From: Promethearchaeota archaeon
Lineage (GTDB): Archaea; Asgardarchaeota; Lokiarchaeia; Helarchaeales; RDOG01
Reading direction: 5' to 3'
DNA length: 64,000 nt
NCBI GenBank assembly: GCA_011365055.1
Contig: RDOG01000006.1
Span: 209,895 to 273,894, forward strand
In this document: piece after piece, positions 53,796 to 61,513 of the stretch
Numbering within the stretch: position 1 is the stretch's first letter
How the letters are laid out: the number at the start of each line of letters is the position of its first letter
Made by a program: the position numbers and the translations under genes
The notes under the pieces: model-generated
The model's input: only the letters and a program-made list of their open reading frames with translations
Database searches by the model: none
Told to the model about the DNA's origin: nothing

Positions 53796-55694
53796 ATGGC
53801 TCTTTGTATTAAGAAAATTCTATTAATTGTTGGATGCTCCTTATTTTTTACTGGTTTTGTTATTTCAATGATATTTAACGTTTTTCTTTCCCCTTCAATT
53901 GAAAGGACGTATAGGATTCCTGTCAATCAACCATTCGGAATTTGGGGACAAAACGATTCTTTAATAGATGCAACGTTATATATGCCGAAATCACATTATA
54001 ACATATATCCGAAAAGACCTGCAATAATTTTAGTTCACGGACATCCATTCGATAAATCATATATGAAAGGTGTTGCCTTTGAATTAAATAAGAGAGGTTT
54101 TGTTGTAGTATGTATATCAGCTCGTGGTTCAGGTGCTTCAATGGGAAAATTTGTTTCAGATGTTCATTTTCATAATGAAACGCTCGCTACTGTTGAATGG
54201 TTGAGAAATAATAAAGAAAGTTTTCAAATAGATATTAATCGAATAGGTTTAGCTGGACATTCTATGGGTGCCGTTTCAGTGACCAATGCAGCTATTTTGG
54301 ATCATGAACTATCAAATTTCTGGATCAATTCCACAGTATCAATTGGGGGTCCAGTTTTAAACTACTCTAACGAAATTGGAATGAAATTACAAGAAAATTT
54401 GGGACTATTCAAAATTTTATATCCATACTCAAATATTGCTTTTCGCTTTTTTTATCCTCATAATCAATATAACATTGAACAGGCAATGAAAGAAAGCATT
54501 ATAGAAGGTAGGACAAGTAATATTACTCCCTATAATTATCTTAATGTAATTGGAACAGAAGATACTTCTTTTAGTATCGAATCATCCCAAGAAGTTGTAT
54601 GGAATATGGGATATCAAGAACTATTTAATGTATCACATTTTTCTCAATTAGAGTTAAATAAATTATTTGGAGATTTTAATGGAACCGCTAGGAAATTAAG
54701 CGTTATTCCGAATGTGGATCATTTTGGAGAAATCCATAATACTCAAGTTTTAATCGAAATGATATTATGGTTTGAAAATTCAATGAAATTGGAAAATTCC
54801 ACGGTATTAAAAATAACAGAACCTATTAGAATTCTATTCGTTCCTTTAACAATTGTGGGATTATTTATTTTATTTATTCCATTAACCATTTATATAATTG
54901 GTTATTTAAAATTTCAAGAAAATTTGCCAAATTATGCAAAAGATATCAATAAAAAATGTGAAATTAAAAATTGGTTTTCTTATTCAATGCCCTTTATGAT
55001 TATTGGATTCACAATTTTTCCTTTAATAAATATTTTTGGTCTTCAAAATATCTTTTTTACAGAAAATCAATTTTTTAACTTAATTATACTATTTTCCTTC
55101 ATTCATACTTTAATTTTTTTACCTTTTTTATTTTTAGGGATAATTCTAGAAAATAAATTTCATAAATTTGATATTTTAAAATATAATTTTTCTAAAAAAA
55201 CTAATTTAAAAAGCATTTTATTTGGTTTAATATTATTTATGACGCTTTTTGTTCCTATTAATTTAATTATTTCAAATAATTATTTTAATTTTTTTCCTTG
55301 GAGGCTGTCAAACTTCATAATAAGTTGGTTCTATTTATTCATATTTATTTTAACTAATGATATTCTGTTTAGAGGAATAATTCAAACAAATTTTATGAAG
55401 TATAAAGGAGAGAAATTTTGGAAATTTTTTGATAAAGAATTAATTTATTCAATTTTTTTTTCAGGAACAATTCAAGGAATAACATTTAGCATAATTTTTT
55501 CATCTTATTTATTATATATTATCATGGATATCAAAATAATCATTATAAATATACTTACTTTTTTAATTTTTTCTTATTTAATTAACTTAATTCAATCTTG
55601 GTTATTTAAAAAATGCAGAAATTTACTTGGAACTTCCATTTTCTTAAGCCTTTTCCTCACTTGGATTTTTAATGTGTTTTTACCTTATATTTAA
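53796..55694 (+). CDS. Membrane-anchored alpha/beta hydrolase
   Basis: This protein has about 632 residues from ATG 53796 (GAGATGA precedes it; an in-frame TTG at 53760 is longer). After one membrane segment, an alpha/beta hydrolase follows: HGHPFDKSYMKG oxyanion loop, nucleophile elbow GLAGHSMGAVS, and a C-terminal histidine in VDHFGEIH. The last 280 residues contain many membrane spans. A segment NDILFRGIIQ resembles the CPBP-protease motif EExxxR with the glutamates changed, so a degenerate CPBP-like domain is possible. Fusion of a secreted-facing hydrolase and this domain is unusual. Confidence 0.7.
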   Translation: MALCIKKILLIVGCSLFFTGFVISMIFNVFLSPSIERTYRIPVNQPFGIWGQNDSLIDATLYMPKSHYNIYPKRPAIILVHGHPFDKSYMKGVAFELNKRGFVVVCISARGSGASMGKFVSDVHFHNETLATVEWLRNNKESFQIDINRIGLAGHSMGAVSVTNAAILDHELSNFWINSTVSIGGPVLNYSNEIGMKLQENLGLFKILYPYSNIAFRFFYPHNQYNIEQAMKESIIEGRTSNITPYNYLNVIGTEDTSFSIESSQEVVWNMGYQELFNVSHFSQLELNKLFGDFNGTARKLSVIPNVDHFGEIHNTQVLIEMILWFENSMKLENSTVLKITEPIRILFVPLTIVGLFILFIPLTIYIIGYLKFQENLPNYAKDINKKCEIKNWFSYSMPFMIIGFTIFPLINIFGLQNIFFTENQFFNLIILFSFIHTLIFLPFLFLGIILENKFHKFDILKYNFSKKTNLKSILFGLILFMTLFVPINLIISNNYFNFFPWRLSNFIISWFYLFIFILTNDILFRGIIQTNFMKYKGEKFWKFFDKELIYSIFFSGTIQGITFSIIFSSYLLYIIMDIKIIIINILTFLIFSYLINLIQSWLFKKCRNLLGTSIFLSLFLTWIFNVFLPYI

Positions 55695-55982
55695 TTTAAT
55701 AATCGAAATTTCCAAAATTTTCTATAGAGAAATATCTATAAAAATAAACGCGCTCAAAATATATTATAACGAAATTTGTTTTGATATTAAAAAGTTTTAT
55801 TCTATTTTCTATTTTTTTTGTAAAATATATCATTTATGTTTTTATTATTCATATATTTTTATTTAGTCGCATATTAAAAGTCTGAAAGATGCATAAAATT
55901 AACCAAAAAATAGAAAAATTTATATATAACATTATAGAAAAATTTAGATAATATTATCTAAAAAAATTTATAGGTGAATTAA

Positions 55983-56243
55983 ATGCAACAAGATTTGAGG
56001 TCATTCTCTTATAAGGGAAGAGGTTCATTTGAGCCAAATGTTGATATTAAAGAATTTTTGTTTCAAATAATAGAAAAATCTGGTCCAATAACTAGAGGAG
56101 AAATTAAAGAATTAACTAATATTCCAAGAACTACTATTTACGATACCATTGTAAAGCTTATATTAATGAAAAAGATAAAAAAATTCACGGTTTCAAATAA
56201 AAAGCGGGGCAGACCAAAGGTTTACTATAAAATTATCAAATAA
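55983..56243 (+). CDS. Winged-helix transcription regulator
   Basis: This protein has 86 residues with a GGTGA site 5 bases before ATG 55983. A winged helix is clear: GPITRGEIKELTNIPRTTIY, DTIVKLILMKKI, and a basic wing KKRGRPKVYYKI. It lies 34 bases upstream of the GINS-like gene on the same strand. Confidence 0.78.
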   Translation: MQQDLRSFSYKGRGSFEPNVDIKEFLFQIIEKSGPITRGEIKELTNIPRTTIYDTIVKLILMKKIKKFTVSNKKRGRPKVYYKIIK

Positions 56244-56277
56244 CTAATTTTTTTTTCATTTATTTGGAATGTTTTCT

Positions 56278-56781
56278 ATGAAAAATTTTAGATTTAATTG
56301 GATAAACAATGATGTAAAAGTAAAAGTTCTTAAAACATGTCCACTTTACAATGAAAAAAAGGGAAAAATCGAGTATTTTAATTCGGAAATTGAGTTTAAT
56401 TTGCCTTTTTGGAAAGCAAAATGGTTGGAAGATCATGGTTTCGTAAAAATCCTTAGTAGTTCTAAATTAAATATAGTTGAAATTGATAAGCTAACTTATA
56501 AGGAATATGCGAATAGCGAATTACAGGAATTACCAAGAAATTTTTTTATTGATTTTTTAACCTTGTCAAAAAAATCTAAAGATAAAGAGTTAAAGAATAA
56601 ACTCTATGATAATTTTAATGAAATTATCGATAGGAGATTATATAAAATATTAAAAATCATAACGATAAATAAAAATAATTTAAAAAATGTAGAAGATAGA
56701 TTTTCAAAAGAAGAAAAATTTCTTCATAATGGGTTACAAGCTTTTTTTAATGCTTGGAAAAATAAAATAACAGAAAAATAA
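56278..56781 (+). CDS. GINS complex subunit, Gins23 type
   Basis: This protein has about 167 residues. A small B-domain comes first (KVKVLKTCPLYNEKKGKIEY, then EFNLPFWKAKWLEDHGFVKI), and a helical A-domain follows (LQELPRNFFIDFLTLSKK, RRLYKILKIITI). The B-then-A order is that of Psf2/Psf3 and archaeal Gins23. GINS links MCM and polymerase at the fork. ATG 56278 is preferred over 56269. The assignment rests on pattern, not on a search. Confidence 0.7.
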   Translation: MKNFRFNWINNDVKVKVLKTCPLYNEKKGKIEYFNSEIEFNLPFWKAKWLEDHGFVKILSSSKLNIVEIDKLTYKEYANSELQELPRNFFIDFLTLSKKSKDKELKNKLYDNFNEIIDRRLYKILKIITINKNNLKNVEDRFSKEEKFLHNGLQAFFNAWKNKITEK

Positions 56782-56929
56782 TGGAATTTTATTATTGATA
56801 TTTGAACAATTTATGTAAGTTTGAAGAAAAAATGAGAAAAAGATAGATCGATTGAGACCATTTCTTGAAAAATCCTCTCATTTGATTAGAAATATGATAA
56901 AACATGTTAAAAATTTAATTTACATTTAA

Positions 56930-57205
56930 ATGGAATTCAACATTAAAAATTCTAAAAAGAATTTTAAGAATTTATTTAGCGCCTATGAGAAATTCCGTAA
57001 GTTTTTAAAGAATTTCTATAAAAAAAGTAAAAATTTAGAATTATCATCAATAAATAAAGAAATATTAAATGGATTTAATAAAATTGACAATGATTATAAA
57101 AAAATTTTCTCTATAGGAATTGAATATCTAATATATTTTTATGAAAAAATATGTGTAAATTTAAAGAATCCCCTTAATTCTATAGAAAAGTTATTAAAAA
57201 AATAA
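56930..57205 (+). CDS. Small basic helical protein, hypothetical
   Basis: This frame codes 91 residues, Lys/Asn-rich and helical, with no recognised motif and no clear ribosome-binding site; the message may be leaderless. It is convergent with the CARF gene. Confidence 0.35.
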   Translation: MEFNIKNSKKNFKNLFSAYEKFRKFLKNFYKKSKNLELSSINKEILNGFNKIDNDYKKIFSIGIEYLIYFYEKICVNLKNPLNSIEKLLKK

Positions 57206-57281
57206 TTTTTTTTCTCCTTTTTTTTTGAATTTTAAAATTAATGTTAAATTTAGTAAAAAATATCCCTTTATTAAAAATTAA

Positions 57282-58097
57282 TTAAAAATGATCTGTCTTT
57301 AATTTCTCTTTGAATTTCCTTTTAAAGTTCTTGATCTCTTGAAAAATTGCTTTTTCATTTGATCCTAATTTAATTTTTTTTAGATTTTTCTGAAGTTCTA
57401 TTTGTAAATCATTAAAAATTTCAATTGCATTTAATGACAGACTTGGAAATTCAACATCTTCGAATTTGTTTATATTATTGTTAATCAGCAAATTACTTTT
57501 TTTAAGTAAAATATATTTTCCTTTAGAATCTCCTTTTTTAAGGAAATTTTCATCAATTAAGCTCCGAACATATTTGTTAATTTGTCCTTTATCTATTTTT
57601 AATTGTTCTTTCAATTTTTGATAATTTATTTGCTCATTCTCATTGAAGAACCTTAATATTTTTTCTTTTTTCTCTCCAATATCCCATTTTATGATGGGTA
57701 TCTCAATAAATTTTCTACTTTCTTGTATCTGATATATAATTTTTACAATTCTTTTTCTTCTTTGAATTGCTCCAAACCATACTCCAAACACTTGAGTTTT
57801 TCGCCCTGAAGTTAAATTTATAAATATTTCATAATTTGGGTGTGAATCGATGATATTTTTTGTCAATTGACAAATTTCAATCATATTATATGCATTCACT
57901 GAATAATCTTCAAGTTTTAATTTTCTATTTCTAGCTTCCTTGCGTAATATCTCGATATTCTCTCCAGTTTTTCTTTCAAGGTCTGGATCGTAAATGATAA
58001 TTAGTTTATCAATTGAAAATTTATTTAATCCCTCTATAATTGGTTCTGTTCGTTCAAAATATGGACATATTTGAAGAACGTCTTTAATATATGCCAT
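57282..58097 (-). CDS. CARF-domain winged-helix regulator (Csa3-like)
   Basis: This protein has 271 residues. The CARF half shows ICPYFERTEPIIEGLNKF and LIIIYDPD at the start, and the ligand-loop motif INLTSGRKTQVFGVWFGA (residues 93-110), as in Csa3. A winged helix follows at about 150-205 (INYQKLKEQLKIDKGQINKY). Csa3-type proteins sense cyclic oligoadenylate made by type III CRISPR systems and regulate transcription. The C-terminus (210-271) is helical. The gene is divergent from a PD-(D/E)xK nuclease over a 124-base gap with palindromes. No cas gene or CRISPR array is in the window. Confidence 0.8.
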   Translation of the reverse strand: MAYIKDVLQICPYFERTEPIIEGLNKFSIDKLIIIYDPDLERKTGENIEILRKEARNRKLKLEDYSVNAYNMIEICQLTKNIIDSHPNYEIFINLTSGRKTQVFGVWFGAIQRRKRIVKIIYQIQESRKFIEIPIIKWDIGEKKEKILRFFNENEQINYQKLKEQLKIDKGQINKYVRSLIDENFLKKGDSKGKYILLKKSNLLINNNINKFEDVEFPSLSLNAIEIFNDLQIELQKNLKKIKLGSNEKAIFQEIKNFKRKFKEKLKTDHF

Positions 58098-58116
58098 TTA
58101 GAATTTCCTCTTCTAA

Positions 58117-58170
58117 TAAGATCAATTTAATCTTACTATTATCTGTAATAGATCATCTATTTTAAAATAG
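58117..58170. promoter_or_regulatory. Candidate operators between CARF regulator and nuclease
   Basis: The gap holds an inverted repeat TAAGAT-(7)-ATCTTA (58117-58135) and a perfect 14-bp palindrome CTATTTTAAAATAG (58157-58170). Their position between two divergent starts suggests control by the winged-helix CARF protein. Confidence 0.4.
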
Positions 58171-58221
58171 GTTTTGGTTTTTATTTTAAATCATCTCAAT
58201 TAGGAGTTTAAATAAAATTCT

Positions 58222-59379
58222 TTGAAAATATTGATGATGAAGCGATTTAATTCACCTTTTGAATATGAAGAGGTCTTTAACCTCATTCTCTCTCTAGTAA
58301 AACAAGTAAAAGGAGATATAGAATCCAATAAACAAGTATCTTCTTTAGAATTAGAAAATTATTTTTATAGATTAACAAAGGGATCCCTCGGAGAAAACGA
58401 ATTCATTAGAAGAATGGCATTTGATGAGATTCCAGTTTATCGCCTTGCAGCATTGCCTATATTATGGAAACAAACTAGCATTAATGAACAATTAATTGCT
58501 CCGGATTTTATTATAAAACTTAAAGAGAAAATTGCCTGTGTTGAAGTAAAAAATTATGATTGGCAAGCAATGACTAAAAAATTAAAGATTGATAAGAAAT
58601 CTTTTGAGAGATGTAGAAAGTTTAAAGAATCATTAAAATTTAATATGGCTTGCATTGCAATAAAAAGGCTTCAAAAATGGTATTTATTAGATATTGATAT
58701 GATTCAGATTGAAGATACAGGCCCATATTACCAAATCTTAATAGAAGACGCAAATAAATGCAATTTATTGAATGAAGATTTAGTAGTTTTTGATACAGGA
58801 AATTATTATTCAACAAAATATATGAAAGAACATAAGATTTTGCCTCCAAAAGAAAGTAAGAAAGAAGGAATCATCTATACAAGCTTATATAAAAATAAGA
58901 AAATAGTTATAAATAAAGAATTACGTAAACCAATCAAAATTAGATATGGAACTAATTTTCAATCGAAAATTCAAGATTATAACTATCCTGAAAATTCTGT
59001 TATTTTAATCATACATGAAATCATTGAAGAAAATTTTCGAAAAATTTTTTCAAATGGGTTCCAATATGATAAGATTCACCTCATTGAGGATTGTTTACCA
59101 ACAAAATTTACCGTAACTGATAGATTAAGGGGAAAAAGCTTGCATAAAGACGTGGAAGGAATTTTTAATAGACTTGAGAATGATATTTTATATATTGGTA
59201 GAAATGACAACACTAGATACTATGCTTATTGCATTGCGGTAATAATCTGGAAGAATTATTCAGATAAGCTTAAAAAATTAAATGTAAAATCTAGCATTAA
59301 AGATGTTGGAACAATTATTAAAGACGTTGAGCAGTTTAAAAAAGTTTTTAAAAAAAATTCAGATAATTTTTATTTTTAA
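58222..59379 (+). CDS. PD-(D/E)xK nuclease-like protein
   Basis: This protein has 385 residues from TTG 58222; an ATG at 58234 is possible. The nuclease core is complete: GENEF (E58/E60) in a helix, APDF (D95), and CVEVK (E108, K110). This is the restriction-endonuclease/resolvase fold. The C-terminal 150 residues (VILIIHEIIEENFRKIF, then GRNDNTRYYAYCIAV) are unrecognised. Divergence from a CARF regulator suggests an inducible defence effector. TnsA at the right edge has the same fold, but I see no specific similarity. Confidence 0.7.
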   Translation: MKILMMKRFNSPFEYEEVFNLILSLVKQVKGDIESNKQVSSLELENYFYRLTKGSLGENEFIRRMAFDEIPVYRLAALPILWKQTSINEQLIAPDFIIKLKEKIACVEVKNYDWQAMTKKLKIDKKSFERCRKFKESLKFNMACIAIKRLQKWYLLDIDMIQIEDTGPYYQILIEDANKCNLLNEDLVVFDTGNYYSTKYMKEHKILPPKESKKEGIIYTSLYKNKKIVINKELRKPIKIRYGTNFQSKIQDYNYPENSVILIIHEIIEENFRKIFSNGFQYDKIHLIEDCLPTKFTVTDRLRGKSLHKDVEGIFNRLENDILYIGRNDNTRYYAYCIAVIIWKNYSDKLKKLNVKSSIKDVGTIIKDVEQFKKVFKKNSDNFYF

Positions 59380-59430
59380 TTGATAGAACAAAGGAAATAA
59401 GATTTCAAAAAAATAAATTCAACTTAATTT

Positions 59431-59922
59431 TTAACTATACAACATTTTAAACTCTTTGAAAGTATTTTGTTTGCTCATTTTCTTATCGATATTTGAGATA
59501 ATAACATTATAAAAGTGCTTGATTCCAAAATGTATTGATTTAAATTCAGATTCGAAGGTTTTAAAATTAATGGAAGGAATCATATCTATCTCTAAATAAA
59601 TGTTACTTTCTAAATCCATTGAAAAAGTAACTTCTGGATATTGAAAATTTGATTGTAATAATGATTTCATTATTGAATTTTGGAGGTTTTTAGGTATTTG
59701 TTTTGCTAATAAAATTAGACATTTGGTTAGAATCCATTTTTCCATAATAAAAAATCTAATTAATAATGCAATTTTTTCTCCTGATATAAATTCAAATGGA
59801 AAAGGAATATCAATAACATATTTTTCTTGATCTTCAATGATTTCTTCTATTTTTAGCTTCTCTAAATATCCCCGAATACGATCAAAATGTTGTAAACGCA
59901 CATCTTTTATGTTAGATTTCAT
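59431..59922 (-). CDS. Uncharacterised protein in accessory block
   Basis: This protein has about 163 residues. ATG 59922 follows GAGGT with 6-base spacing, favoured over ATG 59946. Mixed strand-helix pattern (KYVIDIPFPFEFISGEKIAL, DLESNIYLEIDMIPSINFKT) with no known motif. It is convergent with the nuclease gene. Confidence 0.5.
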   Translation of the reverse strand: MKSNIKDVRLQHFDRIRGYLEKLKIEEIIEDQEKYVIDIPFPFEFISGEKIALLIRFFIMEKWILTKCLILLAKQIPKNLQNSIMKSLLQSNFQYPEVTFSMDLESNIYLEIDMIPSINFKTFESEFKSIHFGIKHFYNVIISNIDKKMSKQNTFKEFKMLYS

Positions 59923-60026
59923 ATAAAAACCTCTAAAATATTTCATTAAAAAAATATGAATTAAAAAATATTTAAAATTTCGTCATATTTAAGAAATTAA
60001 CACATAATCTGTTAAAATAAAAACAA

Positions 60027-60281
60027 TTAAAATAGTGGATTTAAATGAGTTGGTAAGAGAAAATCAGATAAATCCAAGGATGATTTACACTTTGGACAAT
60101 ATGATTTTGTTCTATCCTCCCCAAGATCCATACCACAATGATAGCAATAGTACATCTTTGAGTTAAACCACAATAGATTGCTTTTTAAAGATTCCAAAAT
60201 GAAAGCTGAATCATAGAGATATGATTCAAATAGCTGGGCATATAAGTTTGCTTGTCTTAAATTTACTTGATCCATCTTCAT
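60027..60281 (-). CDS. Small protein with C-terminal zinc ribbon
   Basis: This protein has about 84 residues, starting at an ATG that overlaps the upstream stop as ATGA. A helical first half is followed by CYHCGMDL and YCPKCKSS, a four-cysteine zinc ribbon. It may bind nucleic acid or protein. Coupled to the gene at 60278. Confidence 0.55.
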   Translation of the reverse strand: MKMDQVNLRQANLYAQLFESYLYDSAFILESLKSNLLWFNSKMYYCYHCGMDLGEDRTKSYCPKCKSSLDLSDFLLPTHLNPLF

Positions 60282-60598
60282 TTGTTCTCTAATTCTTTCA
60301 TCCAAGTTAATGGGTTTATGAAAATAATCATTTGCACAATGAATTCTACTGAAATTTTATGTATCTTTGCTTTATAATAAAATGCCTCTTTATTTTCTAC
60401 TTGCGAAAGAACAGTTGAAAAATCCTTTAAAGATGTTGGAAACCATTCCAAACGAAAATTACTTCTGCCTGAGCCTAGCTTTGCAATGATAAAGTTGGGA
60501 TTATCTCTATTAATATAGTTATAGGTTTTAATTTCATTTTCATAATTACCGCCTCTTTCAAGTGAAAATGCATTCAATAAGGTGTTATTATCGTTCAT
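60278..60598 (-). CDS. Uncharacterised small protein coupled to zinc-ribbon gene
   Basis: This protein has 106 residues. The start ATG 60598 follows AGGTGA with 7-base spacing. Its strands and one C-terminal helix (FIVQMIIFINPLTWMKELEN) match no family I know. Its stop overlaps the next ATG, so the two proteins are made together. Confidence 0.55.
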   Translation of the reverse strand: MNDNNTLLNAFSLERGGNYENEIKTYNYINRDNPNFIIAKLGSGRSNFRLEWFPTSLKDFSTVLSQVENKEAFYYKAKIHKISVEFIVQMIIFINPLTWMKELENK

Positions 60599-60793
60599 AG
60601 GTTTTCACCTAATATATAATTTACAGAACTGATGGATAAAACTGAGTAAAACTTAGATATTGCGTCAGATGAACAATAAGAAAAATATATTATTTGCGCA
60701 TTGCGTGATATATTTGTTTATAATTATTTTTAGGAAAGATTGGTTATAATCAAATATAAAAATAAGAAATTTTTATAAATGAGGTTTAAATGC

Positions 60794-61096
60794 ATGTTCA
60801 ATTTAAATAACATTCCTGATATAGAACATAAAACTGTTGATATTGAAAATCAATTTTTTGAAAATTACCCTGAATTTCTTCATTTACGTGAAAAAATTGA
60901 AGAAGTAATCATAAATATGGCGAATGAATGGAAAAATGAAAGACCAAGAACAAAATTTTATGGGATTCTTTATTGGGTAATGAAAAAGGAAAATTCAAAT
61001 CTTACACAAGTTCAATTCGCTAAAAAATATAACATATATAGAAGTTCATTAACTAGAATCACTCGAAATTATGGATTCATACTAAAAAATATTTAA
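60794..61096 (+). CDS. Small HTH DNA-binding protein next to transposon end
   Basis: This protein has about 100 residues; the ATG 60794 follows GAGGT by 8 bases (a longer start is at 60779). The C-terminal helix-turn-helix reads LTQVQFAKKYNIYRSSLTRI. It ends 70 bases before the head-to-head end pair at 61161-61177. It may regulate neighbouring accessory genes. Confidence 0.55.
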   Translation: MFNLNNIPDIEHKTVDIENQFFENYPEFLHLREKIEEVIINMANEWKNERPRTKFYGILYWVMKKENSNLTQVQFAKKYNIYRSSLTRITRNYGFILKNI

Positions 61097-61126
61097 TAAT
61101 CAATCAAAAAAAAAAAAAAAAAAAGA

Positions 61127-61215
61127 ATATAAAGAAAAAAAGGAAATTTTTTTTTCCGTTTCTACAATAATTGTAGATAAGTAAAAAAAATTATACTCTT
61201 TTTTCTTTGAATATT
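61127..61215. repeat. Imperfect inverted repeat around 5 bp (candidate Tn7-like ends)
   Basis: The core TCTACA (61161-61166), ATAAT (61167-61171), TGTAGA (61172-61177) is an ACA-5bp-TGT junction. Outward on both sides the sequence stays similar: TGTAGA, a G near position 10, an A-run, then a C/T-rich stretch with TTTTTTCTTT. Homopolymers inflate this likeness. Confidence 0.45.
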
Positions 61216-61224
61216 TAAATGAAA

Positions 61225-61320
61225 GAGAAAAAAAATTGACTTTTAGATGGGAAAAAAATTTGACTCTATTTAAAGAAAGGACAATGAATTCTATACAAGA
61301 AAAGAAAAAAATATTTGACT
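61225..61320 (+). repeat. Three TTGACT repeats, candidate TnsB-binding sites
   Basis: Three copies of an A-run followed by TTGACT occur at 61236-61241, 61259-61264 and 61315-61320, in one orientation, spaced 23 and 56 bp. Tn7-type ends carry several roughly 22-bp TnsB sites in direct orientation. No such copies are seen left of 61172. Confidence 0.5.
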
Positions 61321-61513
61321 TTTTTCTCTATTTATTGCCTCAAATAATTTAATATGAAGTATATTTTAATTAAATTTAATTAGATAACTTTGAATTTTGA
61401 TAAATCTGGAGATATGTGAAATTTTTAAATTAGCTATAATTTTGGATTTTATTACTTCTATGTTTTCTTTTTAGGACTCTTATGCTTTAAAATGCTCAAT
61501 TCAAACTGAATTT

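Noticed and set aside
55672..55866. 64-codon frame after the hydrolase gene
   Set aside because: It overlaps the hydrolase end, is Ile/Tyr/Phe-rich low-complexity sequence and lacks a start signal.
60278..60305. Frameshift joining the two small genes at 60027 and 60278
   Set aside because: An ATGA overlap with a plausible internal ATG explains the arrangement as normal translational coupling.
61101..61125. Long A-run as a functional element
   Set aside because: Homopolymer runs are common throughout this A+T-rich window; it may act as a terminator for the upstream gene, but nothing specific supports this.
57000..61500. CRISPR array near the CARF gene
   Set aside because: I looked for regularly spaced 24-40 bp repeats and found none; the only repeats are the A-run/TTGACT copies and the short inverted repeat.
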